From Absicoccus intestinalis (GTDB lineage: Bacteria > Bacillota_I > Bacilli_A > Erysipelotrichales > Erysipelotrichaceae), in NCBI RefSeq assembly GCF_033971885.1, contig NZ_JALBUS010000008.1:39919-103918 (forward strand): a stretch of 64,000 nt of DNA, given 5' to 3'. The stretch's first letter is position 1. Every line of letters starts with the position of its first letter. A program made the translations under genes and the position numbers. This document shows positions 1-8,157 of the stretch, piece after piece. Below the pieces are notes generated by a model. The model was given only the letters and a program-made list of their open reading frames with translations, ran no database searches and was not told the origin of the DNA.

Positions 1-31
1 ATTAGGGGCCCTGATCCTTTTGGGCCTATGT

Positions 32-62
32 AAAAAACTGAGCAAATGATTGCTCAGTTTTT
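32..62. terminator. Hairpin terminator, possibly bidirectional
   Basis: The inverted repeat AAAAACTGAGCA / TGCTCAGTTTTT surrounds a short loop, with a T-run on each strand. It ends the minus-strand hydrolase gene, whose TGA stop lies inside the stem, and it would also stop plus-strand transcription entering from the left. Confidence 0.75.
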
Positions 63-1769
63 GATCTTACTATCAACAAAACCTTTTTGTACACCTTTTA
101 GATCGTTGGGATCCCCATTGCCAAACCAGATCAGATAGCCTTCAAATCCTGCTTTATTGATACCTTTGATCTCGGCTTTGACATCCTTGGCATCAAATGG
201 ACTATAAGCCTGGATCCATGTACGATAGATCGCTTGGGTACCGATTTCCTCCATTTGTCGCTTGGAAATCGTGGAGAATTTATACAAGGTCTTCTTTGGT
301 GCAGCAGTTGGATTGGGAATATCCATAGCACCTTGTGAGAAAAGATCGGTATATGGCATGGGACAAACGACATCGACCACATTGGCAATGGCTGGGAAGA
401 ATTGACCGATATCTTGGTCATCTTGAACAACGATAGGCCAAGCAAACACATCAGCAGCGACATAAACATGATACGGACTGAGTTGATCTTTGGCATAGGT
501 AAAGAAACCCTGGATGGCCGCTGCTTTACTTTCCTTATATGTATTGCGCATATTCAGATCATCTTTTTGACTAGCCGTACCATCTGGAAAACGACAATAA
601 TCAAATTGAATTTCATTGATGCCCATCTGGGCAATTTCTTTGCAGATATCAACATTATACATCCAAGCTTTTCGCGAATAGATGCTTGGCCAATATTCAT
701 CATTGATTTCGATGAAGTTGCCTTTTTTATCCACGATGGCTTCTTTTTTATTTTGTTTCGCAAATATCGAATCTTTAAACGTAACACATCGAGCAATCAT
801 GTAGTAGCCGGCATCTTGAAATTCATGGATGAGATCTTTCAGTTCTTGTTTGGACATGACCGATCCGGACAAGGCTTCGGATGGTTTTGAAAGATATTTT
901 TTAGGTACATCACTATCATAAAATAGATTGCCACCATCGCCTTTACACTCAATGGTAATGGAATTGATGCCCGTTTTTTTGATCAGGGATAGATAATATT
1001 GTTTATGATTTTTTAAGTTGCTTAAAGAGACATGTACCGAATTGATATCCGAACGAATCGGATTGTCTTTGTAGCGAGAGGCCGGTTGCGGTTTATAATC
1101 GATTTGATCCACATAGGCATCTTTGGAATAGCCTTTGCCATAATAATCATCCCAATAGGTAGAATACGTGATGTCTTGGGCGTAATTCGCCGTCGCCGCA
1201 CTCTTGGTCGTTTCGACATGAGCCCCATTGATCCAATATTTTTTACCATTTTTCTTCACTTGATACCATTGGATCCGACCCGTCTTGCGATCGAGGTCTT
1301 CGGTCTTGACCGAAACAACTTTGACCTTTTCCCCTTTACGAACAACCGTAGAAGATAGGTTTCCTTGTTTGTTGGTCATAAGATTCAACAAGCGGCGTGG
1401 ATACACATATTGAATCTGAATGGCATCTTCCAGCTTATTGACCAAATGAGTATTATCCACTGTCAATGTTTCATTCTTATAGACAATGGTCGATGTATTT
1501 TCACCGGTTTGTCGCAATTCCACTTCTGACCCACGAGGAATAGATACCACGCGTTGTCCCGCTTCATCATTTTGGGCATAGTACGAGACGGTAACTTCGA
1601 GCGTATCCCCACTACAGGCAATGTAGCGTTTCGGATGGATCAAAGCATCGACTCCAGGAATACAGATCACAAGTGCAAGAATCACCAAAATGGTTGTAAA
1701 GAATCCTTTTTTATGATGGCGATAACTGGCTTGGAGCATTTGTATTCGCTTTTGATTCTTCTTGTTCAT
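54..1769 (-). CDS. Putative glycoside hydrolase, DUF4015/COG1306 type, membrane-anchored
   Basis: The protein has 571 residues with one membrane segment near residues 20-45, then an extracellular part. An SH3-like region (about 140-190, containing KVKVVSVKTEDLDRKTGRI) precedes a TIM-barrel-like domain of the DUF4015 putative glycosyl hydrolase family from about residue 240 to the end. Seen there are the strand starts SVHVSLSNLKN, SITIECKGDGG and the motif INEIQFDYCRFPDG, with acidic residues where the family has its presumed catalytic centre. The substrate is not known for this family; a wall or capsule glycan is an inference from the neighbourhood. There is no Shine-Dalgarno site before the ATG. 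An extended -10 lies exactly 6 nt upstream, so the mRNA may be leaderless. Confidence 0.8.
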   Translation of the reverse strand: MNKKNQKRIQMLQASYRHHKKGFFTTILVILALVICIPGVDALIHPKRYIACSGDTLEVTVSYYAQNDEAGQRVVSIPRGSEVELRQTGENTSTIVYKNETLTVDNTHLVNKLEDAIQIQYVYPRRLLNLMTNKQGNLSSTVVRKGEKVKVVSVKTEDLDRKTGRIQWYQVKKNGKKYWINGAHVETTKSAATANYAQDITYSTYWDDYYGKGYSKDAYVDQIDYKPQPASRYKDNPIRSDINSVHVSLSNLKNHKQYYLSLIKKTGINSITIECKGDGGNLFYDSDVPKKYLSKPSEALSGSVMSKQELKDLIHEFQDAGYYMIARCVTFKDSIFAKQNKKEAIVDKKGNFIEINDEYWPSIYSRKAWMYNVDICKEIAQMGINEIQFDYCRFPDGTASQKDDLNMRNTYKESKAAAIQGFFTYAKDQLSPYHVYVAADVFAWPIVVQDDQDIGQFFPAIANVVDVVCPMPYTDLFSQGAMDIPNPTAAPKKTLYKFSTISKRQMEEIGTQAIYRTWIQAYSPFDAKDVKAEIKGINKAGFEGYLIWFGNGDPNDLKGVQKGFVDSKIKN

Positions 1770-1775
1770 AAAATA

Positions 1776-1784
1776 ATACTACCA
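1776..1784 (-). promoter_or_regulatory. Extended -10 promoter, leaderless arrangement
   Basis: On the minus strand TG-G-TAGTAT is followed by 6 nt and then the ATG at 1769, so the expected transcription start falls on the A of the start codon. No clear -35 is visible, as is usual for extended -10 promoters. Confidence 0.5.
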
Positions 1785-1866
1785 TAGTTTATGAAAACAT
1801 GCCATTTTTGGCGATTCTAGACCTATTTTTGTGCTTTTCTGTTCTCTTTTGAATCACACGGTCCCA

Positions 1867-2229
1867 TTATTGGTAGACTTTTGCTAAAAATTTCTCACTG
1901 TTGACAATGCATCGTGTATGTTTGCCTTTGCCAATACAAGTTTGGCCTTGGTAAGCCACAACATCATATTGAAGGATTCGGCCTTTTTGTTCCGTGAGGG
2001 TTGCTTGGATCGTAATTTCTGCGCCAAGCGGACTGGGTGCATCATGGCTTACATTCATCGCAATGCCAACACTGGTTTGACCTTCTTCTAAGTCCAGACA
2101 CAGACAGGCAGCTTGTTCCATCCAAGCAATCATTTGCGGTGTCGCTAATACATCCAAGGACCCGCTTTTCATGGTCGATGCCAAATGGGCTTTTTCGACG
2201 ATACAGTGGATTGTTACGGTTTGCTTCAT
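1867..2229 (-). CDS. Hotdog-fold thioesterase, fluoroacetyl-CoA thioesterase (FlK)-like
   Basis: At 120 residues this is a single hotdog-fold domain of the FlK-like family. The pattern matches along its whole length: a start like KAHLASTMKSGSLDVLATPQMIAWMEQAA, then GQTSVGIAMNVSHDAPSPLGAEI, then a final strand GKGKHTRCIV. Family members hydrolyse acyl-CoA thioesters in the cytoplasm; the true substrate here cannot be read from sequence, and fluoroacetate detoxification should not be assumed. The start has a good Shine-Dalgarno (GGAGAT) 8 nt upstream. It is divergent from the membrane protein at 2268, with only 38 bp between the two starts, so their promoters must overlap. Confidence 0.85.
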   Translation of the reverse strand: MKQTVTIHCIVEKAHLASTMKSGSLDVLATPQMIAWMEQAACLCLDLEEGQTSVGIAMNVSHDAPSPLGAEITIQATLTEQKGRILQYDVVAYQGQTCIGKGKHTRCIVNSEKFLAKVYQ

Positions 2230-2251
2230 ATTTTATCTCCATTTCTATATA

Positions 2252-2260
2252 TGATATAAT
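2252..2260 (+). promoter_or_regulatory. Extended consensus -10, leaderless arrangement
   Basis: TG-A-TATAAT is a perfect extended -10 that ends 7 nt before the ATG at 2268. Transcription would begin at or one base before the start codon, and no Shine-Dalgarno exists between them. Confidence 0.6.
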
Positions 2261-2267
2261 AATTCAT

Positions 2268-3371
2268 ATGAACAATGTCAATCAACAAGATTTGATCCTT
2301 TATCGAAATTGTCGAAGACGGGTGGAGCGACGCTTACTGATCACGATCCTTTTTTTGATCGCCTATAGTATAGGTGTGGCCTATGCCTTAAATACCGCTT
2401 TTTTACAAGTGGATGCCAATGGCTTTGATGTGCTATTATCAGGAATCTTACTTTCGCAAGTCGGTATTTATATGGTCATCTTTATCTTATTGACAACGGG
2501 ATCAAAAATCTATCGCTATGTCTATTGGCTGGCTTTTGCGTTTTCGGTGGTCTTGCTGTATGTACCGATTTCTACAACCATTACCGATATGGGCCATTTG
2601 CTTTCGTACTTGGTTTTATTGGTTTGTATGATCGTAAAGCTCCAAGTTTTATGGAGCACGGGCAGCTATCTAAAAAACGATCCTTCCGCAAAGGTCTTTT
2701 TTGATCATATCATTGAAGTGGATGAAAATGGGAATTTTGAAGATCCTCGTTTTGCCAAAGACCTTGCCAAGCAACAAAAGAAAACCATTTCACAATTGAA
2801 TATGGGAGAAGATGATACCGTACAAGTCGTAGATATGGAGCAGCCACAAGTGGAATTGCCTCATCAAGAAATTGATGATGAGGTATCGGAGGCTTTGGTC
2901 GAGACCTTAACGTATCAAAAACTGGCCGTGCGTATTGGTATCGTTGTCTATTGTAGTTTAGGGCTATTCCCGATCCTCATTCAAATCTTTCATAGTTTAT
3001 TTGCGAGCAACGATTACCAATATATTTTTGCCAATCATGATATGTTTGTATCCTGCCTGATTAGTGCAATCTTATGGACCGTTCCGGTTTTGTTCATGTA
3101 TTATGAACACCCCAAATCGAAACAACTGGTCAAAGCTTGTATCTTAGGTGAGCTGATTCGCATTGGCCTCTACTTGCCAACTTTTATTGGTTATATGCGT
3201 GCACAAGATACCACCTATCCGATGCGAACTTTTATTTTCTATGTTGCGTTTGATGTGGTTCGCTATCTTTTGTTAGGCATGACTATTCGACCTATTTTTA
3301 AAATGGATCCACCCGAACCGAAAAACGATGAAGATGAATACGATGATGATGAACAAGAAAGTGCCGAGTAG
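2268..3371 (+). CDS. Multi-span membrane protein of unknown function
   Basis: I do not recognise this 367-residue protein. It has about four hydrophobic segments in the first 150 residues, a soluble, acidic middle part (about 150-220, containing VDENGNFEDPRFAKD and VQVVDMEQPQVELP), then about four more segments, and a strongly acidic tail (DEDEYDDDEQESAE). The longer in-frame ORF reaches back to 2037 but overlaps the divergent thioesterase; the start at 2268 is chosen because the -10 box sits just upstream. The reading looks coding throughout. Its 3' end is a palindrome shared with the convergent carboxypeptidase gene. Confidence 0.75.
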   Translation: MNNVNQQDLILYRNCRRRVERRLLITILFLIAYSIGVAYALNTAFLQVDANGFDVLLSGILLSQVGIYMVIFILLTTGSKIYRYVYWLAFAFSVVLLYVPISTTITDMGHLLSYLVLLVCMIVKLQVLWSTGSYLKNDPSAKVFFDHIIEVDENGNFEDPRFAKDLAKQQKKTISQLNMGEDDTVQVVDMEQPQVELPHQEIDDEVSEALVETLTYQKLAVRIGIVVYCSLGLFPILIQIFHSLFASNDYQYIFANHDMFVSCLISAILWTVPVLFMYYEHPKSKQLVKACILGELIRIGLYLPTFIGYMRAQDTTYPMRTFIFYVAFDVVRYLLLGMTIRPIFKMDPPEPKNDEDEYDDDEQESAE

Positions 3372-3384
3372 ATTCTACTCGGCA
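3362..3384. terminator. Bidirectional terminator built from both stop regions
   Basis: TGCCGAGTAGA and TCTACTCGGCA are perfect 11-bp arms around one central base. The arms contain the stop codons of both convergent genes, and each side reads Ala-Glu-stop. The plus strand continues into TATATTATTTT. A terminator for both directions is the simplest reading. Confidence 0.7.
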
Positions 3385-4541
3385 TATATTATTTTGGTAT
3401 CAAACCCATAATGTAAGATATATTCTTCCAAGGTCCAATTGTTTATATAGCATTCTTTCGCAGCTTTCTTTCCGACATAACGATAATGCCATGGTTCATT
3501 CGAAGTACCCGTTATACTTGTTTTGGAAGATGGATAACGAAGAATAAAACCGTATTTATAGGCATTCTTCTTCATCCATTGATATTCTTTCGTTTCACCA
3601 AATGTCGAATACTTTCCATCTACGACACTTTGACTGGTCATATCAACGCCTAAGCCCAATTGATGTTCGCTGTAGCCTGGTTTGGCAACGAGATCATCCG
3701 CTGTTTGGGTATCATACATCGCATGATATTCATTGTAAAGTTCTTCTTGTTGCGCATACGATCGATAGGCACTGTTGATCACCAGTTCCAAGCCTTTTTT
3801 CTTGGCCGCCTTGGCCATTTTTTCTAAAGCCGTGGCCGCTGCCTTACGCATTTTATTCGGTGTATCCGCAGAAGCCGTAGCCAGATTTACGGTAACTAAA
3901 TCATTGGGCACATAGTTTTTCGAAATCCCATAGCCATCTTTCACTAAAGTCAAATACGAAGGATTGGCAATTCTATAAGTCCGTGTCACCTTATTTTTGG
4001 AATTGATCTGCGCATGAGAAATGGATAATATGGCAGCTAATGGCTTTTTCTTAGATGCCACATATTTTTTTAGATCTTTAGCTACAAATCCATTGATCTT
4101 TAAATACTGTTTAGCTGTTGTAAAAGAAACCTTGCTACTGGCCAAAGCTTTGAATTCTTTGATGGACATATGTTGTTTCATCAACGAACGAATCGTATCC
4201 ATCGAATAACCCAGTTTTTTCAGGGATGGAACCACTTGATAGACACCATCGACATACGCAATGGTCTTGGCTTTCGAAAGTCCGGTTTGTTGATGAACGG
4301 TGGCATAGTCATAATAATGTTGCTGGTTTTTCTTGGTATCCCATGCATCGATATCAATCTTTGTATCCAAGTAATGGGATACATCATCACTTTGCAGGAT
4401 GACACTTTGTTGATTAAAGGTATATCCAGCATGCCACAGCTGCAAGCGGGTATGGTTCCATACACCCACACATAATACCACAACGATACCTACCAATATG
4501 GCACGATTCCGTCGTGCTTTCTTTTTGTTGATTTTTTTCAT
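3375..4541 (-). CDS. VanY-type D-alanyl-D-alanine carboxypeptidase (peptidase M15), membrane-anchored
   Basis: The protein has about 388 residues with an N-terminal membrane anchor (about 10-30) and a C-terminal M15 domain (about 240-380). Zinc and active-site motifs are visible: NSAYRSYAQQ, GYSEHQLGLGVDMT (His and Asp ligands) and EPWHYRYVG (final His). The family trims the terminal D-Ala from peptidoglycan stem peptides outside the membrane. The ATG at 4541 is preferred to the one at 4571 because it overlaps the stop of the upstream gene as ATGA and has GGGGG placed 5-9 nt before it. The extended middle region (about 40-200), which contains repeated KKLGYSMDTI / KAYLKI-like helices, has no clear family. 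It forms a pair with the lipoprotein paralogue upstream. Confidence 0.88.
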   Translation of the reverse strand: MKKINKKKARRNRAILVGIVVVLCVGVWNHTRLQLWHAGYTFNQQSVILQSDDVSHYLDTKIDIDAWDTKKNQQHYYDYATVHQQTGLSKAKTIAYVDGVYQVVPSLKKLGYSMDTIRSLMKQHMSIKEFKALASSKVSFTTAKQYLKINGFVAKDLKKYVASKKKPLAAILSISHAQINSKNKVTRTYRIANPSYLTLVKDGYGISKNYVPNDLVTVNLATASADTPNKMRKAAATALEKMAKAAKKKGLELVINSAYRSYAQQEELYNEYHAMYDTQTADDLVAKPGYSEHQLGLGVDMTSQSVVDGKYSTFGETKEYQWMKKNAYKYGFILRYPSSKTSITGTSNEPWHYRYVGKKAAKECYINNWTLEEYILHYGFDTKIIYAE

Positions 4542-5518
4542 TGATTCCCCCAATATTCTTCTAATGTCCAATTCTTTTCAAAACAAGTCTTCGCTACCTT
4601 TTTTCCTACATAGCGTAGATGCCAACTTTCATAGCTGTAGCGTGTTACCTTTTCTTTCTCTTTGGGATAACGCAGGATAAATCCATACGAATGCATATTC
4701 TTTAAGATCCAGTTATAGCCTTTGTAGTTTTCAATTTCATTAAAAGGATGATCATTAAAGGTAATATCGACTGCAAGTCCAGTATTGTGTTCACTTTGGC
4801 CGGCTCGCGCAAAATAAGCATCGGCATAGTCTTGTCCATACGTATTGGCATTGGTCGTCCATAAATTTAATTGATAGTCATAACTACGATATCCCGAAAT
4901 CGCAACGATCTTAAGATTTTCTTTTTTCCCGGCTTTCACCATTTTTTGAAAAGCGGTATTTGCTTCTTTTCGCAAATAGAGTTCATCACTGTTGCATCCA
5001 GTATCTCCTACTGTACATACACTTTGGATGGGCTTTAGATCTCTGGGTTCATATCCTTCGGGTAAGGCATAGAATTTATTGACTAGATAAGCTGGATTCG
5101 TATCTTTATGCACAAGGATCGTTTTTGAATACGGTTCTAAATCTTGATTCGTATTCACAGCCAGGATCGTTTGTTTCGCACTGGTCTTCTGTTTTTTATA
5201 GTAGGCTGCGTATCGTTTGGCCAAGGAACCATGATAATTTTCCCGATTGATCATAGCTTGAACGACCTTTGTAGGTACGCCGCCTTTTAACAACGTATTG
5301 ACACCCGATGTAGATGAAATATCTAAATCACAATAACTTTGAATATATTTACCCTGAAAATCACCAGATAGCATTTTTTTCACACTATCTGTATGCGTAC
5401 AGTCTTTGGCTTGGGCATATACACCAGCTGCTTTTAATTGGGCTTTCTCTGCTTTGGTGTAAGGGCCACATCCACTCAAAACCAATGCACAAAGTATAAA
5501 GAACACGACTTTTTTCAT
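4538..5518 (-). CDS. VanY-type D-alanyl-D-alanine carboxypeptidase, lipoprotein
   Basis: This 326-residue protein starts with a lipoprotein signal ending in the lipobox LSGC (Cys about 17), so it is expected on the outer face of the membrane. The M15 domain (about 180-320) shows AISGYRSYDYQ, GQSEHNTGLAVDIT and ESWHLRYVG, giving the zinc-binding His/Asp/His set. It shares layout and the ending NWTLEEY with the gene directly downstream, so the two are tandem paralogues. The 4-nt ATGA overlap points to translational coupling. A TATAAT box and a GGGGAAGAGAT ribosome site lie between the preceding terminator and the ATG. Confidence 0.9.
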   Translation of the reverse strand: MKKVVFFILCALVLSGCGPYTKAEKAQLKAAGVYAQAKDCTHTDSVKKMLSGDFQGKYIQSYCDLDISSTSGVNTLLKGGVPTKVVQAMINRENYHGSLAKRYAAYYKKQKTSAKQTILAVNTNQDLEPYSKTILVHKDTNPAYLVNKFYALPEGYEPRDLKPIQSVCTVGDTGCNSDELYLRKEANTAFQKMVKAGKKENLKIVAISGYRSYDYQLNLWTTNANTYGQDYADAYFARAGQSEHNTGLAVDITFNDHPFNEIENYKGYNWILKNMHSYGFILRYPKEKEKVTRYSYESWHLRYVGKKVAKTCFEKNWTLEEYWGNQ

Positions 5519-5542
5519 ATCTCTTCCCCACTCTCGTTTTTC

Positions 5543-5548
5543 ATTATA
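5543..5548 (-). promoter_or_regulatory. -10 box for the carboxypeptidase pair
   Basis: TATAAT on the minus strand starts immediately after the T-run of the terminator of the ABC importer operon and gives an 18-nt leader to the ATG at 5518. The -35 would fall inside the hairpin and is poor. Confidence 0.5.
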
Positions 5549-5550
5549 AC

Positions 5551-5577
5551 AAAAAAACGTCGTATTTCTACGACGTT
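5551..5577 (-). terminator. Intrinsic terminator of the lysine importer operon
   Basis: Stem AACGTCGTA / TACGACGTT with a GAAA loop on the minus strand, followed by seven T. The stem begins inside the TAA stop codon of the ATPase gene. Confidence 0.88.
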
Positions 5578-6316
5578 AACGATTGGAATAACGAGATAAG
5601 AATTGTTTGGTTCTTTCTTCTTTTGGATTGCCAAATAATTCTTCGGGTTCTCCTGCTTCGGCAATGACACCTTGATCCATGAAAACGACATAATCACTGA
5701 CTTCACGAGCAAATTGCATCTCATGAGTAACCACGACCATGGTCATTCCTTTTTTGGCTAGATCTTTCATGACATCCAATACACCACCAACCATTTCTGG
5801 ATCCAGTGCACTGGTTGGTTCATCAAATAAGATGACATCCGGATTCATACACAAAGCCCTGGCAATGGCAACTCGTTGTTTTTGTCCACCCGATAGCGTT
5901 GTACTTGCGGCATGAGCAAAGGATTCCATACCAACGGTTTTTAGATGTTCCATCGCAATCTTTTCGGCTTCGGCTTTGGAGCGTTTTAAGACTTTGATTT
6001 GCCCTATGGTACAATTATCCAAAACATTTTTATTATTGAAAAGATTGAAACTCTGAAAAACCATACATACTTTGGATCGATATTTCGTGACATCTAAGTC
6101 ACCACCTAAGATATCTTTTCCTTCATAATAGATCTTTCCACCATCAGGTACTTCCAATAAGTTGATGCAACGAAGCATCGTACTCTTACCCGATCCCGAT
6201 GAACCAATGATCGTCACGACTTGTCCCTTGGTGATTTGGAAGTTGATATCATTCAATACTTGGAGTTTACCAAAGTGTTTTTGTAGATGTTCAATTTTAA
6301 TAACTGTATCACTCAT
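5576..6316 (-). CDS. Amino-acid ABC transporter ATP-binding protein (probable lysine importer)
   Basis: This 246-residue protein is a complete polar-amino-acid-type ABC ATPase. Walker A is GSSGSGKST (about 36-44), the signature is LSGGQKQR (about 141-148) and Walker B is VILFDEPTSALDPE (about 160-173), followed by the switch His in VVTHEM. It powers uptake on the cytoplasmic face with the permease encoded just upstream (11-bp gap, AGGAGG ribosome site). The whole operon is behind a lysine riboswitch, so lysine or a close basic amino acid is the likely cargo. Ends in a strong terminator. Confidence 0.93.
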   Translation of the reverse strand: MSDTVIKIEHLQKHFGKLQVLNDINFQITKGQVVTIIGSSGSGKSTMLRCINLLEVPDGGKIYYEGKDILGGDLDVTKYRSKVCMVFQSFNLFNNKNVLDNCTIGQIKVLKRSKAEAEKIAMEHLKTVGMESFAHAASTTLSGGQKQRVAIARALCMNPDVILFDEPTSALDPEMVGGVLDVMKDLAKKGMTMVVVTHEMQFAREVSDYVVFMDQGVIAEAGEPEELFGNPKEERTKQFLSRYSNR

Positions 6317-6327
6317 TTTGATTCCTC

Positions 6328-7053
6328 CTAGACATTGGCTTTAAAGGACACTTTGTCGGTGTGATTTATTTTCTTTTCGACATAGTTCAAGATGATCGTT
6401 GCAATAGTGGTTAGAATCAAATAGAGAATAGCAGTTACCATATAGACTTCAATATAACGCATGTTGGATCCGGCAATCGAAGTGGCTTGGAAGTAAAGTT
6501 CCGTAACGGCAATGGCATTCAACATACAACTATCCTTGATATTGACAATCAATTGATTACCAAGTGCCGGAAAGGTATTTTTGATGGCTTGTGGGAAGAT
6601 GATCTGCATCATCGTTTGCGTATTGGTCATACCAATAGATTTAGCAGCTTCTGTTTGGCCTTTATCAATGGATTGAATACCTGAACGAATGATTTCAGCC
6701 ATATAGGCACCCGTATTGATAGAAATGATAAACATACCAGCCGTAAAGCCTGTCCATCCCAAAGCTGGTTTTAATAAATAATACAAGAATACGGCTTGTA
6801 CCATCATTGGCGTTCCACGGAATACCCAAACATATAAACCGGTGATAATGTGACCAAGATGTTTGAAAAATCGGGTAACAGGTTTATCAAAAGGGTCAAT
6901 TTCGACCGCGTGGATGGCACCAACCACCAATCCTAAAAGTAAACCCACTAAAGTTCCGACAATGGCAAATTCCATTGTTAAACGAATTCCGTAAGCAAAC
7001 ATGGGCCATGAATTCACTAATGTTTGCCATGCATACGCAAAATCAATTTGCAT
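6328..7053 (-). CDS. Amino-acid ABC transporter permease (probable lysine importer)
   Basis: This 241-residue inner-membrane permease of the His/Glu/Gln/Arg/opine family has about five membrane segments. The family's cytoplasmic coupling (EAA) loop is seen as EAAKSIGMTNTQTMMQIIFPQA (written here in part; about residues 135-156). It should dimerise and pair with the ATPase (downstream) and the substrate-binding lipoprotein (upstream). The gap to the binding protein gene is 20 bp. Substrate assignment rests on the riboswitch controlling the operon, not on permease residues. Confidence 0.92.
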   Translation of the reverse strand: MQIDFAYAWQTLVNSWPMFAYGIRLTMEFAIVGTLVGLLLGLVVGAIHAVEIDPFDKPVTRFFKHLGHIITGLYVWVFRGTPMMVQAVFLYYLLKPALGWTGFTAGMFIISINTGAYMAEIIRSGIQSIDKGQTEAAKSIGMTNTQTMMQIIFPQAIKNTFPALGNQLIVNIKDSCMLNAIAVTELYFQATSIAGSNMRYIEVYMVTAILYLILTTIATIILNYVEKKINHTDKVSFKANV

Positions 7054-7073
7054 TCTATCTACTCCTCACTTTA

Positions 7074-7904
7074 TTAGTCTTCTGTAGGTGCACGCTTAAC
7101 AGCATCTTCCATCAATTTCATTCGCTCTTCTTGAGAGATAGAATCCAAAGCTTTCTGCACTTTCTTGAAGTATTTTGTTTTACGTGTTCCATTCTTTAAA
7201 CCAATGGATACAGATGTATCATTATCAAATCCTTGACCATCAGCAAAATGTACAATGGTCAAATCTGGGTTGGCAGATACGATACCATTGGCAACTGGTA
7301 ATTCAGCTGGAATACCATCGGCATCACCATTTTGTAGAGCAACCACCAATTCTGGATACGTTGCTTTTGGTGTCTCGTGTTTTACGCCATTGATCTGATC
7401 AATAATCGTATCATAGTTTGTATTCTTTTGTCCCATGACTTTTTGTCCAGAGAACTGTTGAATACTCGTATAACCGGCTTGTTCACTATTTGCACGAACG
7501 ATCATGACGGTTTCACTTTGATAATAAGGTGTTGTAAAATCGATTCCTTTTTCACGCTTCTTATTGGCAGTCATACCGGCAACGATGGCATCAATTTCAC
7601 CCGATTCAACGGCTGGTTGTAAACCATCCCAACTGATCTTCTTTACCACCAATTTCTTACCTAATTTCTTCGCAATTTTACGAGACATGACAACATCATA
7701 ACCATCACAATAACCAGCTCCACTGCCTAGTTTGGAAGCTGTAGATGATTTCTTACTTTGTTGCCAGTTAAATGGTGCATAGTTGCATTCCATACCTACT
7801 GTAAATGTGTCTGAATCTGCACTTGAATTGGAAGAACCACTGCCACAACCCACCAAAGACATGCTTAAGGATGCGACCGCGATTGCCGTTAATAATTTTT
7901 TCAT
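7074..7904 (-). CDS. Amino-acid ABC transporter substrate-binding lipoprotein (probable lysine binding)
   Basis: With the chosen start the protein has 276 residues: a lipoprotein signal with lipobox LVGC (Cys about 20), then a type-II solute-binding fold (SBP_bac_3 family). Typical landmarks are TVGMECNYAPFNW, GYDVVMSRKIAKKLGK, DAIVAGMTANKKREKGIDFT and QKVMGQKNTN. An in-frame ORF extends to 8000, but that part is riboswitch sequence; the ATG at 7904 has an AAGGAG site 10 nt upstream. First gene of a three-gene importer operon, with the lysine riboswitch as its 5' leader. Confidence 0.93.
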   Translation of the reverse strand: MKKLLTAIAVASLSMSLVGCGSGSSNSSADSDTFTVGMECNYAPFNWQQSKKSSTASKLGSGAGYCDGYDVVMSRKIAKKLGKKLVVKKISWDGLQPAVESGEIDAIVAGMTANKKREKGIDFTTPYYQSETVMIVRANSEQAGYTSIQQFSGQKVMGQKNTNYDTIIDQINGVKHETPKATYPELVVALQNGDADGIPAELPVANGIVSANPDLTIVHFADGQGFDNDTSVSIGLKNGTRKTKYFKKVQKALDSISQEERMKLMEDAVKRAPTED

Positions 7905-7932
7905 TTCTCTCTCTCCTTTTTCTACAAATGAA

Positions 7933-7965
7933 GAAAAAAGGCTATGTGTTATCTTCACATAGCCT
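7933..7965 (-). terminator. Riboswitch-controlled intrinsic terminator
   Basis: AGGCTATGTG / CACATAGCCT form a 10-bp stem (7939-7965) followed by six T on the minus strand. It lies between the lysine aptamer and the ribosome site of the importer operon, so it is the expected expression platform: lysine bound, terminator forms, operon off. Confidence 0.9.
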
Positions 7966-7978
7966 ACATGCCTTGCTT

Positions 7979-8146
7979 TCAGATAACGCCTCTTCTGCAA
8001 CGAAGGAGTGAACTAAGTATTTCTTAGAACCCCAAGAAATAAAATTGCCATTTTATTTCTTTCGGCGATGATTACCTTTCTGAAACTTCACCGTCTGCCA
8101 ACTCCATTTCATACTCTGACGCATCGCTGCCTCTATCTTCATCTGA
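7979..8146 (-). promoter_or_regulatory. Lysine riboswitch (L-box) aptamer
   Basis: On the minus strand the leader matches the L-box consensus. P1 is TCAGATGA (8139-8146) with TTATCTGA (7979-7986). Next come GATAGAGGCAGCGA, AGAGTAT and the conserved CATCGCCGAA in the core. A perfect P4 hairpin has arms AGAAATAAAAT and its complement, and P5 is CTAAGAAATACTTAG. All five stems of the known lysine riboswitch can be drawn. A promoter lies just upstream and a terminator just downstream. It senses lysine in the nascent mRNA and controls the ABC importer. Confidence 0.93.
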
Positions 8147-8157
8147 TTTACCTCAAT

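Noticed and set aside
7..26. GGCCC / GGGCC inverted repeat at the left edge
   Set aside because: Short arms, no T-run and no upstream sequence to judge; function cannot be claimed.
402..890. Plus-strand ORF of 162 codons
   Set aside because: It lies fully antisense to the hydrolase gene, has no ribosome site, and the minus-strand frame has clear family motifs.
2037..2267. N-terminal extension of the plus-strand membrane protein
   Set aside because: It overlaps the divergent thioesterase gene and reads as low-quality protein; the promoter lies at 2252-2260.
7905..8000. N-terminal extension of the binding protein
   Set aside because: This stretch is the terminator and 3' part of the riboswitch.
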